The position numbers and the translations under genes are program-made. A stretch of 64,000 bases of DNA, from the NCBI GenBank assembly GCA_035235625.1, contig CP141140.1, positions 53,191,351 to 53,255,350 of the forward strand. The letters run 5' to 3'. How positions within the stretch are numbered: position 1 is the first letter of the stretch; each line of letters begins with the position of its first letter. This document shows, piece after piece, positions 22,086 through 34,300 of the stretch. This stretch comes from Saururus chinensis. Its lineage: Eukaryota > Streptophyta > Magnoliopsida > Piperales > Saururaceae. The notes under the pieces are model-generated. The model saw only the letters and a program-made list of their open reading frames with translations, was not told the DNA's origin and ran no database searches.

Positions 22086-22211
22086 AATTATATAAATAAT
22101 GTTAAAATTTTATTGAAATGGTTTTGGGTTAGGAATATTTAACGAAATGGTATTGTTTTTTTTCCAAGCACTGGCTCATGCATGTATTTTTTTTAATTTT
22201 TAGTTGTTTTA
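22086..22211 (+). mobile_element. End of a second MULE-like copy
   Basis: gaattatataaataatgtt followed by cgaaatggtattg and 'gcactggctcatgcatg' matches the terminal repeat of the adjacent element in the same orientation as its left end. It leads directly into the 137-bp repeats. The opposite end was not found before 23270. Confidence 0.45.
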
Positions 22212-22598
22212 AAGGACAAATTCACCTTCCATCAATGTGAATTTGTCCTTACACATGACAAAATCACCATTTCTAATTTCATTTTTCTATAGGAGTCTTT
22301 TTACCCCTGCCCCACTTGTCTCGATTTTTTAAAATTTTAGTTTTTGTGAAGGACAAATTCACCTTCCATCAATGTGAATTTGTCCTTACAAACAATGAAA
22401 TCACCATTTCTAATTTCATTTTTCTATAGGAGTCTTTTTACCCCTGCCCCGCTTGTCTCAATTTTTTAAAATTTTAGTTTTTGTGAAGGACAAATTCACC
22501 TTCCATCAATGTGAATTTGTCCTTACAAACAATGAAATCACCATTTCTAATTTCATTTTTCTATAGGAGTCTTTTTACCCCTACCCCACTTGTCTTGT
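22212..22598 (+). repeat. Tandem repeat, about 2.8 x 137 bp, with perfect hairpins
   Basis: Units start at 22212, 22349 and 22486 (period 137). Each begins aaggacaaattcac, then an 11-base loop, then gtgaatttgtcctt: perfectly complementary 14-base arms. The rest of the unit ('ctataggagtctttttacccct') is nearly identical among copies. It sits inside MULE-like DNA. Confidence 0.95.
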
Positions 22599-23272
22599 TG
22601 GTGATCTGGCCACCTCTTCCTTCTCTTTACGTTGTTTTTGTCTCCTCTTCAATCCGCGTCGTCATCTCTCACGCAACCGACACACCTCCCCTGACCACCA
22701 TGGCAGGGTGGGGCTTCACCCGATGGGCCTAGCCTTGCAACTGTTTGGTGGCTAGCCGGGGCCACGGGCTACTCTCCCTCCTTGCAGCCTGCCATAGGCT
22801 GCCCCTAGTCACAGTAGCAAGGCGGAGGGGCTGGGCCTCATAGAGGCTGATGAAGCTAGCCTCACTGCCAGTCGGGGTTGAAAGCTTCACCCCTTTTTTT
22901 CGCTCCCTGCTATTTGATCATAGTGCGTCAAGCCGCCATAGCCAGACAATGCCCTAGGACAGTTTGAGTCACTGGAATCTGGCAATTCCGGTGGCCTAGG
23001 CTCAGTCACCACTTTTCCTCGCCTCTGAAACTGCTGACGCCTCACTACTCGAGAGCTCTGACGTATCATCTCCTGGCCATGGTCTTCACAGCCAAGGCCC
23101 GCTGGCCTGGCCTGTGTAACCAAGGCCAACACGCCTAGGCCGAAAGCCAGACTAGAACCACCGGCGATGGCCAATCATTGGATTCGTCAGTCGACAATAG
23201 CAAGTCAGAAGACCGGTATAAATTAAAAGAGGGATGATTTTATCTTAACCATAAGGGAAAATGTTATTGTCA
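22599..23272. other. GC-rich unassigned segment, possibly captured gene DNA
   Basis: Markedly more GC-rich than its surroundings (22600-23170). Short ORFs on both strands (22511-22732 and 22887-23174) have no recognisable domain. The position beside MULE ends would suit a transduplicated host fragment, but this is not shown. Confidence 0.35.
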
Positions 23273-23277
23273 CGACT

Positions 23278-26200
23278 CAAATTTTTAAAAGTATTTTTAA
23301 ATAGCACGAAGCAAGAAATTTTTTTCTTTAAATACAAAACAAACTATTCGATTAAATATCCAGGTCATGATAACTGGGGTTTACAAATACGAATATCAAA
23401 GCATATGATATTATTTAACGTCTAAAAATTCATAAAGACCAGCTCATCCATCTAAGTGCAAGTCTGTCACTTGTCTAAAAATAAATAATAAGTTGACTCT
23501 CACGCTTAAGGTACACTTACGTATCGGAGTTGCAAAAATGCGGGAACCTCTTGCGCTCGCCTGCCTTGGTCTCACTTGTCATCGCCTGGAGAATCTGCAA
23601 CATAGCAAACCAAACAACAACCACAACTACAATGGAGCATCTCTGCCTACAGGAGAAGAGCTTCCAAAGGACAAAAGATTTTATTAATATTTTTCGGATC
23701 AGGCCAACATCACCCGATGTTAGTTGCCTATATACTCATCAGACAACATCTCCAATGTTTCCAACAAGATCAGATCTAAACATAGTTCTGCCTAAAAACT
23801 ACACTATACTAAGAAGCATAGTATCACCCATGCAATGCTTAAGTATTTTCAAGCAACCTATATTTTATGCAAGTCCTTTAATCGTTCCACTTGTTCTAAT
23901 TAAACAAGCAATATCAATCAATGTTATTAATTATCTCACATCCCTTGTTCGATAATTAATACTATCAAATCTGTAACTCAGAGATAACCCTCGAGAAACC
24001 TCCAAACATGGTACTCCAACCTTGGAGTAGACTGCTTAACAGCAGCTTGACTCCAATCCCCAGGGCTCTCAATAGCCTGCCACAAATCTGGGGAAGAGGA
24101 TCCCAACTGTGCTCATGGACATAGATTGGCAAGAAACACAAGCCAGCCATTATGCTCATGTAACTCCACTTTTCGTTCGTACTAAATAGTCCTGGGAAGA
24201 CCTACGGGAGACCCGCGGTAAAGACCCTCTCGTCAATACCCAAACCGTCATGGCAATGAAGAAGCACATTGCAATCTCCACCTTCCCAACGCTAGGAGAA
24301 AATGTCTTATAAGACATTATTAATGTATCAATAGAAGCCTTAGGTCCTTATGACCATTGACTCCCCCAAACATCTGAAACTTAGACTAGATCATTTTCAT
24401 CCAGTCAAGCATCTGCTCAACCATTTGGGTCCTCTTCACCTTGTGAATCGGCCCACTCTATAGCTCATCCATTGAGCTATGACTTGAAGAACATCCCGTA
24501 ACCATCATCAGTTCATTAACCAAGATCAAATTCTATGTCAAGGCCCCGTTCACTCCATGAATTGGTCCTAACCCTAAAGAGGGTATTTTAGTCATTATCT
24601 TGATTAGATGTTCTCCCTTCAAACCAACAGCAACCCATGTCTCTTGATTAATCTTAAGTTACTGATATAAATCAATGCATCAATATCAAAAGCATGCATC
24701 AGCGTAAATAATCATGAAATCATACAAACATATAAATAATAAACAGAGGCCTATTGCATTCATTTGCAGGGCTAGAGCTTAGAGAATTCAAGCCCGATAT
24801 GTAAATTAACATATTCCACAAGTTATATATTCCACGAGTGACGTATAAAATGCCCTAGTGGATTTATGCGTTGTATTACGAACACGTGCAATACGCTGCC
24901 CTAAACCCTGAGAATTAGGGTTTTCCATTGGTTTCCAGTGACATTGTGACCTATCAAGGTATTCGTGTCACCTACCGGTCACACCCCTTCCTTTTGAAGT
25001 CATTTATAGGGTACCTTAACTCTTGATTAACTCTTGGTTATTCGTTTCGACGAAAACAGAATATATTGCCCCTTAAGGGCATTAGGGTAATTCTACCACT
25101 TAGGGGTATTCTACCCTCCCTTAAGTCATTAGGTCATCTCACTACCCTTTTATTTATTTTAAGTTATTAATCTCTCATAAGGCTCCACTCCCAAATTGGC
25201 TCGTGCTTCCATTCACATGAATGTGGGTGGATCCACTCAAAGGGTATTTTTGTTATTTGGTTTAAGGCCTTAATGACATCTAAAGGGTCTAAAACTAAAA
25301 CCAAGGGTACTACTAGCCTTCATGGACTCTGTGTAATTTTCTTGGTGTGTAGCAGGGTCATGAACCCCTTGAACCGACCCAAGTTTGCTTATCGATTTAC
25401 TATAAACCCTAAGGGCAAAAAGGTCAATTAAGTACTCATTGGGATTTTTCTTCACTAAGAGATTTGGCCTATAATTTGGTAACCAATTGGACTCTTATTG
25501 AGAATTTTCCCAATTTTTAAATCAACTCCTAGGCCCCTAGACCGGGGCCCCGAAGTCAGGCAAATGGTTTTCACACGATGATTTAACTACCAGGGGTAAA
25601 AAAGTCATTTTAGAGACTCAGAGTTTTTCCGGGCCTGAAACTCAGTCACAATAATCCCACACCTCGCCTGGTCCATGAGTAATTTTATAGGATTTGTTTG
25701 ACATATTTATCCCCATGAACTGGACCCAGTTCACAACCCTTCATTTATTTTTTTATCAAATCAGACTGGACAAATTGGGTTGGGAAACCCAACCCGGTCC
25801 AGCGGCTGACGACCCACATCGTGGGTTGTCTTCCCCGCGACCAGTCAGAGGCCATTCGGCCTCTGGTGGTGCTGCCAATACTGCGGTGGAGGAGGGACGA
25901 CCCAGGTGTTCCCGGACCACCGGCGAACGACGGAACTGACGACACATTTTTTGTCGCCGCCCGGTGGCTAGCCGACAGCCAAAGGCCACCCTTTTCTTTC
26001 TGTCCCCCCTTTTTTTTTTAAATCCGGCGGTGCCATCGTGACAGCAGGCCGCTACGACAGACCGATGGGCCAGGCTTGACTGGATCGCCATCTTCCGGCG
26101 ATTCTAGTAGCCCTGGTCCATCCCCCAGCCGGCGGCTATGCCGCGCTGCAGTAAGGCTCCTCTCTCCTTTTTTTTGTTGTGTTGACCCGGCGGCAGCAAA

Positions 26201-26895
26201 TCTTCCACCGTCATGGTTGCCGGATCCAAAGCAGCCGTGGCCAGGACCGGATGCCCCCCTCGCAATAGGTCCAGCCACTAGCAGTCAACCAGTGGCCGGC
26301 CGGTAGTTAGAAAACATCCAGAAGTAAACAGTGATTGCAGATATCACTGTTCACAACATTACAAAAATTATTTATATTTTAATAATAAACTATCTTTGAT
26401 ATTGATTCAAAATCCTACCTCAAAGGCCGATTTGTCGTCGATCCACCATCGCCAACGCTTCGCCAGAGTCTCGCCGAAAAATTCTAATGGCGGCTCATCC
26501 TTTGTCCTCCAAAAAGCCCCAATTCACTATTTATATAGGCATGGGATTAGGGCTCCTAATCCCATGAGAAATTAGGCCTCAAAAACCTAATTTCGGAACA
26601 GTAATTTATTGGGCCCGTATCGTAACTTAAACGGACAGTTCGTGCGTTCAATTCGGGTAAACAAGTCCTGCATGTTAAAGTCAACTTCAAATAGTCGTAT
26701 CTCCCTCATCCAGACTCCGATTCGCGCGTTCTTGGTGGTGTTTTGAAGCTCTTTCTATCTACTTTCCATCCATATATGATTTAGCCACCACTTCCAACTG
26801 ATGATTATGTTATTCCTATAGGAAGATCAAGGGGTCCTACACCTTAATTTCCACGTGTACGACTTCAAGAATTTAGAAAATTCCTGGACGTTACA
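23278..26895 (-). mobile_element. Solo LTR, 3,618 bp, with perfect 5-bp duplication
   Basis: Begins TGTCACGACTC and ends GGACGTTACA on the plus strand (TG...CA), with gttat directly before (23273-23277) and after (26896-26900). The copy at 45739-49376 is the same family in inverted orientation. A TATA-like motif (26528-26538, minus) and the end similarity to the Ty3 LTR indicate sense on the minus strand. There is no internal coding region, so it is a solo LTR formed by LTR-LTR recombination. The GC-rich ORFs near 25700-26300 are inside it and are not genes. Confidence 0.92.
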
Positions 26896-26900
26896 GTTAT

Positions 26901-27315
26901 ATTAATCAAATCCTACCTTGTTTGCTATTCTTCACCGGTCCACTCTTGCTGAGCTTCATCCCGTCATCTTCACTGGAAATTCGTTGAAACAAGTGGCTTC
27001 TTCTCTCTCCTCCTAAACCCGACTCCAACCCTTTTGAAAGCCCTAATTATGTGTTTTTATAGACATAGAGATTAGGGTTCCTAATCCTTTTAGGGGTTGG
27101 ACTAAATGGGCTACTTGGACCTATTTTTTATTAATTTCTATCACTATAAATAATCAGGCCCGTAAAGGGACTTAAATGGCCAATTTATGCGTCCAATTCG
27201 GGTAAACGGGTTTAGCGCGTTATATATAACTTCAAACGACCGTCTCCCTAATCCAAACTCTGATTCGCGTGTTCTTGGTGATATTTCAAAAAATTAAAAT
27301 TTTTTTGGATGTTAC
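26901..27315 (-). repeat. Older LTR remnant beside the solo LTR
   Basis: On the minus strand it starts TGTAACATCC at 27315 and resembles the first 490 bp of the neighbouring LTR: shared motif at 27257-27278, TATA-like ctataaaaacac at about 27050-27061, 'ctaatcc' segments. It stops at the solo LTR duplication (26896-26900), so the solo LTR probably inserted into it. Its continuation on the other side is not recognisable. Confidence 0.65.
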
Positions 27316-27344
27316 ATTTTTATTCTCAAGGCTTCTCCTTTGGA

Positions 27345-27560
27345 GATGCCTCAGGTCAAGGAGGAGAGACAGAGAGGCGGTGGTAGTAGTTAGGGCAAGG
27401 TTGGGGGGAGAGGTTGAAAGGAGGGGGAAAGGGAGGAGAGGCATTAGTACTGGTGGTAGTTGGGGTGAGGCCAGGGGAGAGGCGAAGAGGAAGGAGGAAC
27501 TGAGGAGGGGAAGGGGGAGGGGGGGGGGTTAGGACAAGGCGGCTAGGGTTGGAGAGGAGA
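27345..27560 (+). repeat. G-rich tract with G-quadruplex potential
   Basis: Purine-rich plus strand with many runs of three to ten G; the densest is 27507-27528, with three long G runs separated by one or two A. No gene is seen. Confidence 0.7.
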
Positions 27561-27575
27561 GGGGGAAGGGAGAAT

Positions 27576-27818
<243 letters not shown>

Positions 27819-28310
27819 TACAAACAATCATCCGTTGGCGCGCAATGCATCTGTCGCATGACAAATCCAGGTGCCATCCCCGCCAGACGAAAATGTTTCA
27901 AAATTGACGACACTCGGCCATGAAAAATTTCCCTCCCCCGCGCCATTAGCCCACATCGCCCCTCCGTCTTCCCGGAGTTCAGGACGGCATGTTGAGCAAT
28001 CTCCATGATTTTTCCAATTTAGTCCGCCTCGCTTCCCTCCACTGCTCCTCTGCTTCATCCTGCTCTGCTGCAATAGGGCTCCCAGCCTCGTTGCCGGCGT
28101 CCTGCTTCAGTTCACGTATTTGGCTCCAGTCGAGGCTACCCACGTCCTCGCCCACATCCTTCTTCCCGCCACTGCGCTGCAATAGGTGTTCCCCACCTTG
28201 ACCATCCTCCTCTTCAGTTTGCAGCACTCCAATTGGATTTTGGCCGACGGGCTCTTTCGTTGTATCCATGTTACTACAGCACTTCGTCCTCCCTCTTCTC
28301 ATCTCTGTAT
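27819..28310 (-). other. GC-rich segment with a 107-codon ORF, unrecognised
   Basis: 27979-28302 (minus) is open for 107 codons and encodes a hydrophilic Glu/Gln/Lys-rich peptide (MDTTKEPVGQNP... LDWSQIREL... EAEEQWREARR). Two overlapping frames are also open, so the ORF may only reflect composition. It could be the first exon of an unseen gene or a captured fragment. Confidence 0.3.
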
Positions 28311-29050
28311 CTCTCTAACGATTTTTAGGGGTTTTTTTCTTTAACCAATACATCCTCCTCACTGTCTCTCTATCAATTTTTAGAGTTAAAGGTGGTATTT
28401 TTCCTGTAGGATTCCAAGTGGACTCGTGAGTCTAAGACCTTGAGTGCGTAGGCAAAGTGAGGAAAATATTTGTGACCATGCTCGATTTATTTATTTGTGG
28501 TTGTGTGTCATGTTTGACAAAGCAAAATTTCTGTTCTGTGTTTGATGCAACTATTATAATTATGGATGTTAGTAAATTGGACTAATTATTTGTAAGGTAT
28601 TTACTTAATGATTGGCTACTAGAAAAGCTATGTTTTAATCATGTTAAATGCTCATAAAAGTCTGATGCAGGTTGTAATTGTATTTCTGTTTAAATAAGAA
28701 CTTACACTTTAGTGTTTCACCCAACCTTCTCAGATTGAAGTGTCGCAATTATTTTCAGTTAATTGCATCTCTATAGCCTGCTCAGCTTTTATCTCCGGTT
28801 TAGAGGAAAATGTTAATTATTCATTCGTATTAGTTTTTTCAATTCATTTGGGTAAACATAGATAGATATACGAATTGGTGGGTGAGATCATGTATACAGG
28901 CCATAGTAGAAGTGCTCATATATGTGACGAACTTACATGCCTTAGAATATGCATCTTCTCATATGTCTTGCTTAAGATTAAAATACACTAGATTACCACT
29001 CAAAATATCGGGAGTCAGGATTGGGACATGAATGCCAGAATAGGAGTGAA
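28311..29050. other. Intergenic DNA
   Basis: No ORF, repeat or gene signal recognised. Confidence 0.5.
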
Positions 29051-29410
29051 CACATATCTTAATTGGACTGGGGAGGAACCGTGGATGGTCAGCTAACCAA
29101 TTTCAAACATAAGGCTTGATAGAACAGAGCAGCCAGGGCCTCCAGTCAGCCACAGAAGAAGAGGGTTCTGAATGGGGTTCTGCTCAGACTCCACATAGTG
29201 GTAGAAGAGCTGAAATTCATTGACGCTTTAAATTATTTTGTATGATTATCATCCTATAACCTGGTTCTTGTCAATAATACATGTTCTTCAAATTTAGTCA
29301 CTGTAGTATAATATTCTATAATCACAAAGGGTTCATGAACTCAACTAACTTATAGACACTACATAGTGGACCAAATTAATTACAAGTCGATCTTAAGATC
29401 TCTCTTGCAT
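29051..29410 (-). pseudogene. Serine carboxypeptidase-like fragment, copy 2
   Basis: On the minus strand this block aligns with 9246-9606 inside copia #1. Frame 29219-29100 reads [15 protein letters not shown], then [12 protein letters not shown] and LMFEI: one exon of an S10/SCPL protein with the GGPGCS motif intact. A gttagc that could be a splice donor follows FEI-G, and non-coding sequence precedes the exon, so the block is genomic DNA with intron parts. No other SCPL exon, and neither the catalytic Asp nor the His, is found nearby. It is a fragment, not a gene. Confidence 0.75.
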
Positions 29411-29633
29411 TTTGTTTGTTGTGCATGTGTTTAATACACATATCATATCAACTATATTGACAAAGTCAAGGTTTGCATTGCATTGCACATGCATTATTCA
29501 TCTGATTTGTTCACAATTTTTTTCCTAATGTCCATTTGTTGTGTGTTTCTTTCGCGGGCAAGGTTATTTACATGTAGTAGAGTGTTGACATTTGAATGCA
29601 TGAACCATTGTTTCTTGTAAGTGGAAGGTTGCT

Positions 29634-29929
29634 ATGGATAGAAGTTGGATGCAACTTAAAAATAGGACTTCTAGAGAATATATAAGAGGTGTCGAAGATT
29701 TCATGGAATTTGCATGACGTCATACAAATGAAAGTAACAAAATCAGGTGTCCTTGCCAGAAGTGCATGAATGTGTACTATAAAGATGTAGATGAGGTTCA
29801 TCACGACATGTATGAGAAAGGGATTGAGGGAACATATATCCAAGGTTCATCATGACATGGATGAGAAAGGGATGGAGGCAACATATATCCGGTGGTGTTT
29901 CCATGGTGAAATTTTGAAGAACTGATGGA
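29634..29929 (+). pseudogene. CACTA transposon TnpD-type N-terminal fragment
   Basis: MDRSWMQLKNRTSREYIRGV at 29634 and the following FMEFA, KIRCPCQKCMN and W-FHGE segments match the transposase-associated domain found at the start of plant CACTA (En/Spm) transposases. There is a stop after FMEFA, a 49-bp shift-causing duplication (29794-29841 and 29843-29890), and a stop soon after FHGE. No transposase core or CACTA ends are seen in the window. Confidence 0.75.
29794..29890 (+). repeat. 48-bp tandem duplication inside the CACTA fragment
   Basis: 29794-29841 and 29843-29890 both run from aggttcatca to aacatatatcc with a few differences, separated by one extra base. The 49-base offset shifts the frame. 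Confidence 0.9.
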
Positions 29930-30049
29930 GGATGAGGATGATAACATTGGCAACAATGAAGGTAGTGATGCAAATGCCATGCAAGAAATTATCCCAGTTG
30001 CACCATTTGGATCCGACCGCCAATGAAGGATTGGGTGCTTTGGTAAAAA

Positions 30050-30258
30050 GCATTTCATCTTCTAATTTTCCCACAATTTCTTTCCCTATTTGCTGCCAAC
30101 TTCCTTTCCCGCCCTGGTACCCATTTATTTCCCCATAATCTCTGTCTGTCTGTCTTTCTCCTTCCCCTTCCCTTGTCTCCCTCTCTCTGTCATCCCTATC
30201 TTTCTCTCTCCTTCTCCTCAAGATTCTCTGACCGCTGTGGCTGGCTGCCGCACTCCAG
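30050..30258 (+). promoter_or_regulatory. Probable 5' UTR exon of the cohesin gene
   Basis: Pyrimidine-rich leader-like DNA (30110-30220) ends in cactccag at 30258, followed by a good donor, gtgagt. A matching acceptor (ttttag at 31251-31256) precedes the short stretch before the ATG at 31375. A 998-bp 5' UTR intron (30259-31256) is therefore likely. The transcription start is not visible. Confidence 0.5.
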
Positions 30259-31374
30259 GTGAGTATGTCCAACGCTTGGATGGGGAATGTAAAAAGCCCT
30301 AGTGTTTTTTGATTCTTGGATTGAACCCTTACTTTCTTTCAAGACATTCAAGATGTTACAATGCAAAACAAGCCCATTTGGCAGTTTTCAATGTAGTGCT
30401 AGGACAATTGATAAAAAATGTGATATTTGTTCCGTATGCTGATGGTTAATCTGTTTCGGCACTTGCTTTTTCGTAGTTGTATGCATTTTCTTTGTTTGTG
30501 GGCTTGTCTCTGTTTGTTCATTTCAATTTTCGATCATCTATTCATGTAGTTATGCAGAACTTTTTGTTGCTAGTTGTGGATGTAATCTATTTCTGTTATT
30601 TTTTCAGTCTTATTGTGAGATTGATAAGATATGCTGTATATGAATGGTAATAATAGGAAATTATCATGGAAGATTTTTTGTGTTTTTTGGAAGCTTGGGC
30701 AGCCACTCAGCTTGTAGCTGTCCTTTTTCATGTGACTGTTAAGTGCTGTTTGGTTTGAACTGAAATGTTACTGGTATGAAGGTACTTGTTTTGCCCTGTT
30801 TTTTTTATCCAAAATTGGCTAAAAATTGGGATCAGGAAGATTCATATGTAAGTCATGGGAATTAGTGTTGTTGCCTCCTATGTTGTAAAAGACTATAATA
30901 TGAATTACGAGTTATTGAGAAACATTGTCTGCTTCTTGTCTTTGTGAGCTTGTTATTGGAAGTTTTTAAAGACGTTGTTAGAAAAATATATAATTTGTTG
31001 ATTGTGCTTATTTAGCTCCAACCTCATTCAGGAACCAGTGGAGTTAGCCTTCAGTTGGGTAAAAAATCACAAAAAATTGGAAATTTTAGGTGAATGACAT
31101 ATAAAAGACATTGATTAGGCTCTGAATTGGTAACTTCAGATAAGTTGTAAAATATTTTAATTATATCAAATTTGAGTTGCTTTGTTATAAGTTCACTGAA
31201 ATTATTTTGTTCCAATTCTCACTTTCTAATCAAACAGTTCTTTACCTTTATTTTAGGCTTTGAACAAGTTTGAAGGCTTCTAGTCTGTCAATTATGGAAT
31301 TCTTATCTAAGCTTACTTTTCTCTAATGAAACGGGATATAATTCATCAAAATTGAAGAGAAGGCAGCAAAAAAG

Positions 31375-34300
31375 ATGTTCTATTCGCACACTTATCTTGG
31401 CAAAAAAGGCCCTCTTGGAACGGTGTGGATTGCTGCTTTTCTGCAGCATAAGCTACGAAAATCTCATGTTGTTGTCGTCGATATCCCATCCTCAGTAGGT
31501 AAGTTTAACACATGTATTTTCTAAGCTACTGGCTTTGTTTTCTTGGTTCATGAGATATAATAAGAAATGTGTTCTCCATTGTGTTTGTTGTTTCCATTTG
31601 ATTGTAACTGAGGCATGCATTTCATAGTCACTATCATATATCATTATTTAAACAAGAAATGCAATTGAATACATTGTAAAGAAAGAAAATGACCAAATGT
31701 GTTTTCGGTAGGTTAGGCTAATTGTGTCTGGAGGTGGAAATGCTTATGCTTGTTTTCTAAAAACCATTATTTACTTGCCACTTATCCTAAAAGTTTAAGG
31801 TTATATTAAAACACTAATACTTCCCTGCATGTGCAAGAACCACTAACAATTGCACTTGAATACACACATGTTGGGGGTCCATACCCAACAAGGAGCACAA
31901 CTTTGTCTGGGACTTGTTCTCGGAATTTTTACTCATACCATATTAGTTAACTGCTTCTTAGCTTTGTAGCGATAACTTGTCATGTTTCATTTTGCCTAAT
32001 ATGCTTTTGAGAAATTGGCATTCTTCTCATTAAGGTCATATATGCAAGTTTTCTTATTTGTTTTTATTGTTTGATGAGAATTTTTGTTAATTTTTCATTC
32101 ATAAAATTTTAATCTTCAGCGTATATTTGTGTCACCTTTGTTTCCATATCGACAACAAAAAATGCCTCCCCTTTTAGCTCATGAAATTATGATATGAAGC
32201 GTGAGGTCAAATGGATTCAATTATTAAATGTTATCAACTTGTTTTTTACCCTCTTTAAAATTTCCTTATTCATTGAGGTAAGGCTGTACAAGTGTATGAC
32301 AAGATGTGACAGATTCATTTTTATGATGATGACTATGAACTTTCTCATTCTATTTTCTTCTTAGTTTTGTCATGTGTTGGACCTATATTCTTCAGTTTTA
32401 ATTCGAAAATGGGGCTGTGTAGCATGTGTGCCGTTTCAACAATCTGAACATAATCGTTGCAGAACAATATGCGCATATATTTAATGCATTTTTTTTTCTT
32501 TCTTTGCTTGTTATCAGAAAGAATCATGTTCCCCGAAGTACCAATTGCTCTGAGATTATCTGGTCATCTATTAGTTGGCATTGTCCGAATATATTCAAGA
32601 AAAGTGGACTACCTTTACCATGACTGTAATGAGGTTTTGACCCAAATGCGAACTGCGTTTGCATCCATACAAGTTAATTTACCAGAAGGTGCTAGTCATG
32701 CACCATTTGATTCTGTAACTCGTCCTGTAACATTTGAACTTGACACACTGATTGTGGATGGAGCAATGCTTTATGAAGAGTAAGGTTCTTGTAATTTAAT
32801 TCTCATGGGAATCCTCTCAGCCTTATCTGACAGATGTAATGACATATTGTTTTCTTTTTAGGTCTCCTGATAAGCATATAAGAAGTTTAGAGGATATTAC
32901 AATAGAAGGTAATAGCTATTCTTTGGTAGACTGCTTGTCTTTCTTATTATTTTGGTAGTAATCAAGTAGGTTAAAAATGCTATGCAGATCAGATGTCAGC
33001 AGAAAGGAATCCCTATGTTGCTATATTTCTTGATGAGGTTTAGCATTTCATGGAGGTCACTGCTTCTTAGTTTTTACTTTTTGGCATTGCTGAAATGATT
33101 GTTTTCCTCTTCTAAAGTCTGATTATGTCTTTTAGGATGAGATGCATTTCTCTCTGCCCACAGAGCATTTAGTCACTGCCAGATATCAGCCAACAGAGAC
33201 AGAGTATGCTTTCTTGCTTACAATCTTACTTCTAGTTGTTTTTTGTTTCTGACGCCATTGTCTCTCCCAGTGTTCTTCCCCCATTTCCAGGGGGCTTTGA
33301 TACTGCTGTTTCCAAACATAGGCCAAGTACTCGTGGAGATGAACGAAATACGATGTTTGGAGAGGACAGCTTTTCTAATGAAATCCCAGAGATGGAAGTT
33401 CTTCGTGATTTTGTGCCTTTTGAGCAGGGACACAAGATTGTGGACAATATGGATCAGGATGAACCTGGTGGTAAGACGGCAATAAAGAAGGGAAGCCTTT
33501 CTCTAAGTCCTCGAAGGGTTTTGGCCTCTGAAGGGGAGCCAGGTCTGGAGCACTCAATTCAATCTGTAGGATCAGTGGAGCCTGCTGTGTTTGATTTGGG
33601 TGCAATTTCAGGTTGACTCTTTCTCTCAATCCGTCTATTTCTCTCTCTCTCTCTCCCCCCCGTCCCAAAAAAAAAATTGTCTTTATTCTGGCCTTCTATA
33701 ATACATTTTATTTTGTTGATTTACTTGTATTTCCATTTCAGGCCATGCCAGATCCGAATTGAAATTACAGCCAACTTCACAAATTGAAAAGAAGAAAGAA
33801 ACAAGAAAGAGAAAACATTTGTTTGATGGGTCCTTAGTGTTGACAAATGAGTAAGTTGTGATTGAAAATGTTTTACCTTTTGTTTCAAAAAAGCGATTTT
33901 TTGAAGTAAATCTTTCATGTGTTTTCTTGTTCCAATATATTTATGTGTGAATCTCCTTTAACCATTCAATGGTGATTTGACAGGTTTATAAAAATGCAGC
34001 TAAAAGACTCGAGTAGGTTACTCTGCAAGCACAAGAGATGGCCATGCACAACTCTAGATTCCTGGAGGTTCCACTATATGACATCAAAGGACCGATTATT
34101 TTCTGAGCCTTTAGTAACAGGTAATTGTGTCTCTAAAGTTGTTTTTGGTATGTCCTTGGAAAGCATGTTTCACCATGTTATTTTTTTTTCTTAAAGGAAT
34201 GTGTACTGATCTCCAAGAAGCTTTCAAAAAGTCCACTCCTGTTTGTTCTGTGGTAGATCCTGCTCCAATTAACTTTCCTTTGGTTCAGATGATTAATGAA

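Noticed and set aside
25694-26306. Several GC-rich ORFs on both strands
   Set aside because: All lie inside the solo LTR, overlap in several frames and have no domain.
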